A DNA stretch of 36,408 nucleotides from Ilumatobacter sp. (GTDB lineage Bacteria > Actinomycetota > Acidimicrobiia > Acidimicrobiales > Ilumatobacteraceae), in contig NZ_JASJCS010000020.1 in NCBI RefSeq assembly GCF_030065885.1, positions 1 through 36,408 of the forward strand, in the 5' to 3' direction. Under the pieces are notes generated by a model, which saw nothing but the letters and a program-made list of their open reading frames with translations, was not told where the DNA came from and made no database searches. Below are positions 31,348-36,408 of this stretch, one piece after another (positions within the stretch are counted from its first letter, which is position 1; every line of letters starts with the position of its first letter). A program made the position numbers and the translations under genes.

Positions 31348-32262
31348 TCAGCGGCGGGCTTGGCTCGCGAGCAGTGCGCCACCGATGACGAGCACGATCC
31401 CCACGAGCGCGAGCGGCGCAACGTCGTCGTCGCGGAACACGACGCCGAGCACCAGCGACACGACAGGGATCAAGTACGTGATGAACGACGCCCTGGTCGA
31501 CCCGACCCGCCCGACGAGGGCACCCATGATCGCGAACGCGAATCCGGTGCCGATCACGCCGAGCGCGAGGACGGCGACGATCGGACCGGCCTCGAGCTCG
31601 GCCGCCCCGATGTCCCACACGCCGTACGGCAGCGTCCAGACGGTGGCGAGGAGCAGCATCCTCGTCATCAGCGGCAGCGTGCCGTACGCCGCCTGGAGCG
31701 GCGCGGCGAGGTTGATCGCGAAGCCGTAGCAGAGCGTCGCAGCCAGCACGAGGAAGACGCCGCCGGCCTGGCTCGAACCGTCGCCGATCGAGGGCAGGCT
31801 GATGAACACGATGCCGGCGAACCCGACGCCGATGCCGACCAGCAGCGGGCCGCGCGGCGGCTGCCGGAGCAGGACCGCGGCGACGGTGGCGACGAAGATG
31901 GGCGTCGCACCGTTGAGCAGTCCGGTGACGGCCGAGTTGATGTACTGCTCGGCGATCGGGAACAGCGTGAACGGCACGGCGACCCAGATGACCGAGAGCA
32001 GCAGCAACCGGCGCCGGTCGGTCGGCTCGATCCTGACCGCCGGCTGGGGGAGCGCGAGCAGCGCTGCGGCACCCGAGGCGACCCGCACGAGCGTGATCAG
32101 GCCCGGAGGCAGCGCATCGAGGCCGATGTCGATTAGGAGGAACGATGCGCCCCAGACGACGGCGATCGACAGGAAGAGCGCCCAGTCCTGCGGCGTGAAC
32201 GACCCGTCGTTGGCGGCCTCTGCTCGCGTGAACATGCGCTCTGAGCGCTCGGTCTGGGGCAC
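31348..32262 (-). CDS. EamA/DMT-family transporter
   Basis: A 304-residue integral membrane protein with ten predicted hydrophobic segments arranged as two EamA repeats (first about 20-150, second about 160-300). Typical sequences are VVWGASFLLIDIGL, EQYINSAVTGLLNGATPIF and the second-repeat SFITYLIPVVSLVLGVVF. Family members export metabolites such as amino acids or drugs; the substrate is unknown. I choose GTG 32262 because TACCGT lies 7 nt upstream, as in leaderless neighbours; an ATG at 32235 would remove nine residues. The upstream 157 bp up to the GNAT gene hold only this promoter, as far as I can see. Confidence 0.88.
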   Translation of the reverse strand: MPQTERSERMFTRAEAANDGSFTPQDWALFLSIAVVWGASFLLIDIGLDALPPGLITLVRVASGAAALLALPQPAVRIEPTDRRRLLLLSVIWVAVPFTLFPIAEQYINSAVTGLLNGATPIFVATVAAVLLRQPPRGPLLVGIGVGFAGIVFISLPSIGDGSSQAGGVFLVLAATLCYGFAINLAAPLQAAYGTLPLMTRMLLLATVWTLPYGVWDIGAAELEAGPIVAVLALGVIGTGFAFAIMGALVGRVGSTRASFITYLIPVVSLVLGVVFRDDDVAPLALVGIVLVIGGALLASQARR

Positions 32263-32269
32263 GGGGGCG

Positions 32270-32275
32270 ACGGTA
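32270..32275 (-). promoter_or_regulatory. -10 box of the EamA gene (leaderless)
   Basis: TACCGT on the minus strand ends 7 nt before the GTG at 32262, favouring that start over ATG 32235. Confidence 0.5.
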
Positions 32276-32418
32276 ACAACGCCCCAACCTCGGTCGCTGG
32301 TGGGAATCGGACGTCGCGCCCGCAGGAGCCGATCGGGTGCGGTGTGCGAGCATCGTGCCGTGTCCTGCCTCGCTGACTGCCACGTGGCGCCGGGCCGCGC
32401 CGGTGGGTCGGTCACGTC

Positions 32419-32880
32419 GTGACCGTCGAGTACCGCGAGCTCGGCGCTCGCGATGCAACCCTGCTCGTCGATCTGATGGACGCCGTCGTCCCCGACTGGC
32501 GACGACGCGAGGTGGAGGGCGGCCCGGATCGATTCCTGGCCGACCCGAACACGTTGGTGCTCGGTGCGTTCGACGTGGCGTCGGGCGTGCCCCTGCCGGT
32601 CGGGTGGGCGTGGGCGGTCGGCATCCGCCAGCCGAACGGTTGGTCGATGGCGTACCTCCACCAGCTCGATGTCGTCGCGTCGCACCGGCGGCGCGGGATC
32701 GGCAGACAGCTCGTCGAGCATGCGATGGCGGTGGCCCGTCAGCGGGGCCACGATCGGTTCTGGTTGTCGACCGGTGGGCACAACGAGGTCGCCAACGCGA
32801 TGTACGCCTCGCTCGGCGGGGAGCGCAAGGAGCTCGGCGACGTCAACTACTGGTGGCAGCTCGTCGAGCGCTCCGACTGA
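32419..32880 (+). CDS. GNAT family N-acetyltransferase
   Basis: A 153-residue acetyltransferase. The acetyl-CoA pyrophosphate loop is RRRGIGRQL (about 94-102), preceded by the beta-4 strand LHQLDVVASHR and followed by NEVANAMYASLGG. The substrate is not deducible. The GTG start at 32419 is the first in frame; no -10 box or strong ribosome site precedes it, so the start is less certain. A 31-bp palindrome begins 1 nt after the stop and probably ends the transcript. Confidence 0.87.
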   Translation: MTVEYRELGARDATLLVDLMDAVVPDWRRREVEGGPDRFLADPNTLVLGAFDVASGVPLPVGWAWAVGIRQPNGWSMAYLHQLDVVASHRRRGIGRQLVEHAMAVARQRGHDRFWLSTGGHNEVANAMYASLGGERKELGDVNYWWQLVERSD

Positions 32881-32881
32881 C

Positions 32882-32912
32882 GTCGCGAGTTGTGTCAGAC
32901 ACAACTCGCGAC
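32882..32912. terminator. 31-bp perfect palindrome after the GNAT gene
   Basis: GTCGCGAGTTGTGTC and its exact complement flank a single central A (32897). As RNA it folds into a long stem with a tiny loop. It could be a terminator or a repetitive extragenic palindrome. Confidence 0.65.
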
Positions 32913-32942
32913 ATGGCGGGGCGGAATACCTGACCGGTTCGG

Positions 32943-32948
32943 TAGGTT
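32943..32948 (+). promoter_or_regulatory. -10 box of the rhodanese-MoeB gene
   Basis: TAGGTT ends 9 nt before the ATG at 32958, so the mRNA has almost no leader. Confidence 0.5.
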
Positions 32949-32957
32949 TTGTCGTCT

Positions 32958-34113
<1,156 letters not shown>

Positions 34114-34124
<11 letters not shown>

Positions 34125-34211
34125 CGTTCTGGCGGCGTTGCGGATCGGGGTTCGTTGCCGAAAGGCAACGAAACCCTCCCGCGCCTTGCCACAACGCCAT
34201 CTGAGCGCCAG
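34114..34211 (+). ncRNA. Nested structured RNA element after the rhodanese-MoeB gene
   Basis: An inner hairpin (34148-34176) has a 12-bp stem with one bulge and a GAAA tetraloop. It is enclosed by GCGTTG/CAACGC (34135-34140/34192-34197) and CTGGCG/CGCCAG (34129-34134/34206-34211). An alternative outer pairing, CGCTCAG/CTGAGCG (34114-34120/34201-34207), overlaps the stop codon. It may be an elaborate terminator, an mRNA-stabilising element or a small RNA; nothing in it codes. Confidence 0.5.
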
Positions 34212-34284
34212 ACCGGGCCATGGTGGTCCGTCGCTGCGAGCGCGGCGCGACATGTGTCGGGTCGGATGCAGAGCGGTCGACTCC

Positions 34285-34290
34285 TAGGGT
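34285..34290 (+). promoter_or_regulatory. -10 box of the first lipoprotein gene (leaderless)
   Basis: TAGGGT ends 6 nt before the ATG at 34297. Confidence 0.55.
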
Positions 34291-34296
34291 GTGCTG

Positions 34297-35448
34297 ATGT
34301 CCAGGCGGTGGATCTCGTTGGGTTTGGTCGCGTGTGCGTCGTGCAGCGGAGGCGACGCCGTCACGTCGTCGCGGGCGGAGAACGTCGCGGCCCAGTCCGT
34401 CCCGACGACGGCGACGACGGCGACGACCACGACGGCTCCGCGGCCGACCACGACGACGGCGGCGACGACGCCTGCAACCGCGTCGACCAGCTCGACGACG
34501 ATCTCCACGACGACCACGGTGGCCCCCGTCGCCGGGTTCGCCTGCACGCCGGCACCGGCCGATGCCGACGCGCTCATCACCGGACCGACGTGGCAGACCG
34601 GCGATCGGCGTGAGCTGCTGGTGACCGCCGACCAGCAGGGGACGAGTCGCATCGACCCGGGGGCAACAGCCGAGGTCCCGGTCACGCTGACCGTGACCGA
34701 CGCCGACGGTGAGCTCGTCCGGCTGCTCTGGGAGGCGGACGAACCGAGCCTGCTCGACGTCGGCGGTCGAGCACCGACCAGGTTCGAGCAGAACGTCACG
34801 GAGGACCTCTTCGAGCGGCTCCCCCGTGACCGCATCGAGTACGCGATCGACAACCTCGCGCTCGTGGTCGAGGTCGACAATGTCGAGGAGATCCGGGCGA
34901 ACCTGTTCGAGACCGCGGAACTGATCCGTCCCGCCTTCACCGACGACGAGTACGACGCCGTCATCGGCCTGTACGAGTCGCTGAGCGACGACGATCTCAT
35001 CGCGATCGTGACCGGGCGGCTGCAGGCGTACCACCTGCTCGAGGGGTATGCGCTCACGACGGACGACGTGATCGAGTACGAGGACCGGCTCGCGAACTTC
35101 CTCGGCGGTGAGCCGTTCCCGGCGACGACGACTGTCCGGATCGTCGAGATGGTCGACGCCGACGGGTGCGTGCTCCTCGAACAGGTCAGCACGCCCGATC
35201 CCGCCGAGTTCTCGCGGATCCTCGCCGAGTCCCTGGTCGAGGCCGGACTCGCCGAGCCCGAGGACATCGAGGAGGCAGCGGACGCCTTCGGGTCGCTCTC
35301 GATCGAGACGGTCGCCCGAGCGCAGTTCGACTTCGAGTCCGGTCTGCTGTGGCGGTTCCGCAGCGTCGAGACCGTCTCCGACGGCATCGCCGAAGAGACC
35401 GAGACGCTCACGATCCTCGACGTCACCGAGGCCGATCCCGTCTCCTGA
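34297..35448 (+). CDS. Putative lipoprotein of unknown function (copy 1)
   Basis: A 383-residue secreted protein. A short signal sequence (MSRRWISLGLVAC) ends in a possible lipobox at LVAC. Residues about 35-75 are a Thr/Ala-rich linker, a typical wall-spanning spacer. The rest is an acidic domain that starts FACTPAPADADALITGP and includes the shared blocks EPFPATTTVRIVEMVDADGCV and PDPAEFSRILAESL. I recognise no family. The next gene encodes a paralogue with the same landmarks. The ATG at 34297 has a -10 box 6 nt upstream; a GTG at 34291 would lie too close to it. Confidence 0.75.
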   Translation: MSRRWISLGLVACASCSGGDAVTSSRAENVAAQSVPTTATTATTTTAPRPTTTTAATTPATASTSSTTISTTTTVAPVAGFACTPAPADADALITGPTWQTGDRRELLVTADQQGTSRIDPGATAEVPVTLTVTDADGELVRLLWEADEPSLLDVGGRAPTRFEQNVTEDLFERLPRDRIEYAIDNLALVVEVDNVEEIRANLFETAELIRPAFTDDEYDAVIGLYESLSDDDLIAIVTGRLQAYHLLEGYALTTDDVIEYEDRLANFLGGEPFPATTTVRIVEMVDADGCVLLEQVSTPDPAEFSRILAESLVEAGLAEPEDIEEAADAFGSLSIETVARAQFDFESGLLWRFRSVETVSDGIAEETETLTILDVTEADPVS

Positions 35449-35473
35449 CCTCGCACGCGCCGCCATCGCGCGG

Positions 35474-35479
35474 GAGACT
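35474..35479 (+). promoter_or_regulatory. -10 box of the second lipoprotein gene (leaderless)
   Basis: GAGACT ends 6 nt before the ATG at 35486. Confidence 0.4.
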
Positions 35480-35485
35480 GTCCCG

Positions 35486-36408
35486 ATGGGTCGGTGGGGG
35501 CGAGGCAGCGGCGTGGTGGTGCTCCTGGTCGTGTCTTCGTGCTCGGCCGGCGGAACTGCCGACGTGGGCTCGGCCCCCGTCGCGGCAAGGACGGGCGAGT
35601 TCGCCTGCACACCGGCGCCCGACGACGCGCAGTTCGTCGTCACCGGCGCCGAATGGGAGGTCGGCGAGCAGCGTGCGCTCACCGTCGGCTCGGCGTCGTC
35701 GGTCAGCCGTGCGATCGATCCGGTCGCTCCGCTCGAGGTGTCGCTCACCGCGATCGACGCCGGTGGGAGCGGCCCGGCGATGGCGTGGGAGTCCGCCCCG
35801 ACCGTGCTCGACGACCTGGTCGTGCTGCCGGGCACCGGCGCCGAGCTCGCCGCGCTCGGTGAGGTGGTGCCGAGCGAGCGGGTGGTCTACGACATCGACC
35901 GAGGTGTGTTCGCAGGGGTCCGCAACGTCGACGAGATCCGGTCGACGGTGGACGCCACCTTGGACGTCATGGCCGAGAACGCGGCGCTCGACTTCCACAG
36001 CTCGATCAGGGTTCGGATGACCCTCGACGGCATCCCCGACGATCGGCTCGCCGATCTCTACGCCACGTGGCCGCAGACGTACCACCAGCTCGACGGGTTC
36101 ACGCTCGTCCCCGGCGACCCGGTCGACGTGCCGACGGTCCTCCCCAACGGGCTCGGTGGCGCGCCGTTCCCGGCCGTGGCCACGGTCGAGGTGACCGACT
36201 TCGTCGACGCCGACGGCTGCGTCTCGGTCCAGCAGACCGTCGTGCCCGAACCCGAGGGTCTCCGGCGGGTCTTCGCCGAGACGCTCGCGGCGCGCGGCAT
36301 CCCGGTCGACGGCGAGCCGTTCGAGGAAGCCCTCGGGTTCGGGCACGACGGTCTGCTGGACCGAGACGCAGCCGTCGGCGTCGACGAAGTCGGTCACCTC
36401 GACCGTGG
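35486..36408 (+). CDS. Putative lipoprotein of unknown function (copy 2, incomplete)
   Basis: An open frame from ATG 35486 to the window end. A short signal (VVVLLVVSSC) with a lipobox-like VSSC is followed by FACTPAPDDAQFVVTGAEW, which parallels copy 1, and by APFPAVATVEVTDFVDADGCV and PEPEGLRRVFAETLAARG, again parallel to copy 1. The long Thr-rich linker of copy 1 is missing. From 36330 the frame runs into the right arm of an inverted repeat, so the last 26 or so codons are probably not native and the real C-terminus lies outside. Function unknown. The first part is reliable; the end is not. Confidence 0.65.
   Translation, partial: MGRWGRGSGVVVLLVVSSCSAGGTADVGSAPVAARTGEFACTPAPDDAQFVVTGAEWEVGEQRALTVGSASSVSRAIDPVAPLEVSLTAIDAGGSGPAMAWESAPTVLDDLVVLPGTGAELAALGEVVPSERVVYDIDRGVFAGVRNVDEIRSTVDATLDVMAENAALDFHSSIRVRMTLDGIPDDRLADLYATWPQTYHQLDGFTLVPGDPVDVPTVLPNGLGGAPFPAVATVEVTDFVDADGCVSVQQTVVPEPEGLRRVFAETLAARGIPVDGEPFEEALGFGHDGLLDRDAAVGVDEVGHLDR
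36180..36408. repeat. 79-bp perfect inverted repeat at the window end
   Basis: Bases 36330-36408 are the exact reverse complement of 36180-36258, with a 71-bp spacer. The arm lies inside coding sequence and reaches the last base. This is typical of a fold-back or assembly artefact at a contig end, though a real hairpin cannot be excluded. Confidence 0.9.

Overview
The window is 36.4 kb of high-GC bacterial DNA. About 35 protein genes are packed on both strands, with frequent GTG starts and many 4-base overlaps. Codon use, promoter style and gene content fit a marine actinobacterium; an Acidimicrobiia/Ilumatobacter-like genome is my best guess, but this is inference because no marker gene is present. 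I see no tRNA, rRNA, CRISPR array, prophage or insertion sequence. Both ends lie in repeats: a 117-bp tandem repeat at 1-351 and a 79-bp perfect inverted repeat at 36180-36408, so the window probably spans a whole contig.

Layout. 343-3209: M20 metallopeptidase, HD-domain protein, DUF4031 protein and a conserved unknown. 3341-3697: an ArsC-family gene whose catalytic cysteine codon is UGA. 3755-7328: two overlapping genes for the halves of an asymmetric ABC exporter. 7682-9413: dienelactone hydrolase and a membrane-anchored YceI-like protein. 9575-14510 (minus): a four-gene general amino-acid ABC importer (aapJ-aapQ-aapM-aapP). 14749-17621: leucyl aminopeptidase overlapping a sulfatase. 17635-29686: a redox/regulatory block. 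29712-34124: L,D-transpeptidase-like protein, Sir2 deacylase, EamA transporter, GNAT acetyltransferase and a rhodanese-MoeB fusion. 34297-36408: two paralogous putative lipoproteins, the second cut by the window end.

The redox/regulatory block is the most coherent unit. A minus-strand operon runs PIG-L deacetylase, azlC, azlD and two roughly 910-residue paralogous regulators (OmpR/SARP-type winged helix, ATPase domain, helical repeats). The divergent gene is an FAD oxidoreductase, and 8 kb away lies osmC followed by a flavoprotein and a single-domain globin. The promoters of osmC, the FAD oxidoreductase and the PIG-L operon all carry three NCTCCA hexamers at exact 11-bp steps, and in each the last hexamer is exactly 22 nt from a NANNNT -10 box. 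This looks like an undescribed regulon controlled by the paired regulators encoded between its targets.

A second highlight is the ArsC-like gene. Its promoter and ATG lie upstream of an in-frame UGA at codon 12, the position of the catalytic Cys, and a hairpin begins directly after the UGA with geometry like a bacterial SECIS. It is a candidate selenoprotein. Across the window, at least 14 genes have a -10-like hexamer only 6-9 nt before the start codon, which points to widespread leaderless transcription and helps decide starts.
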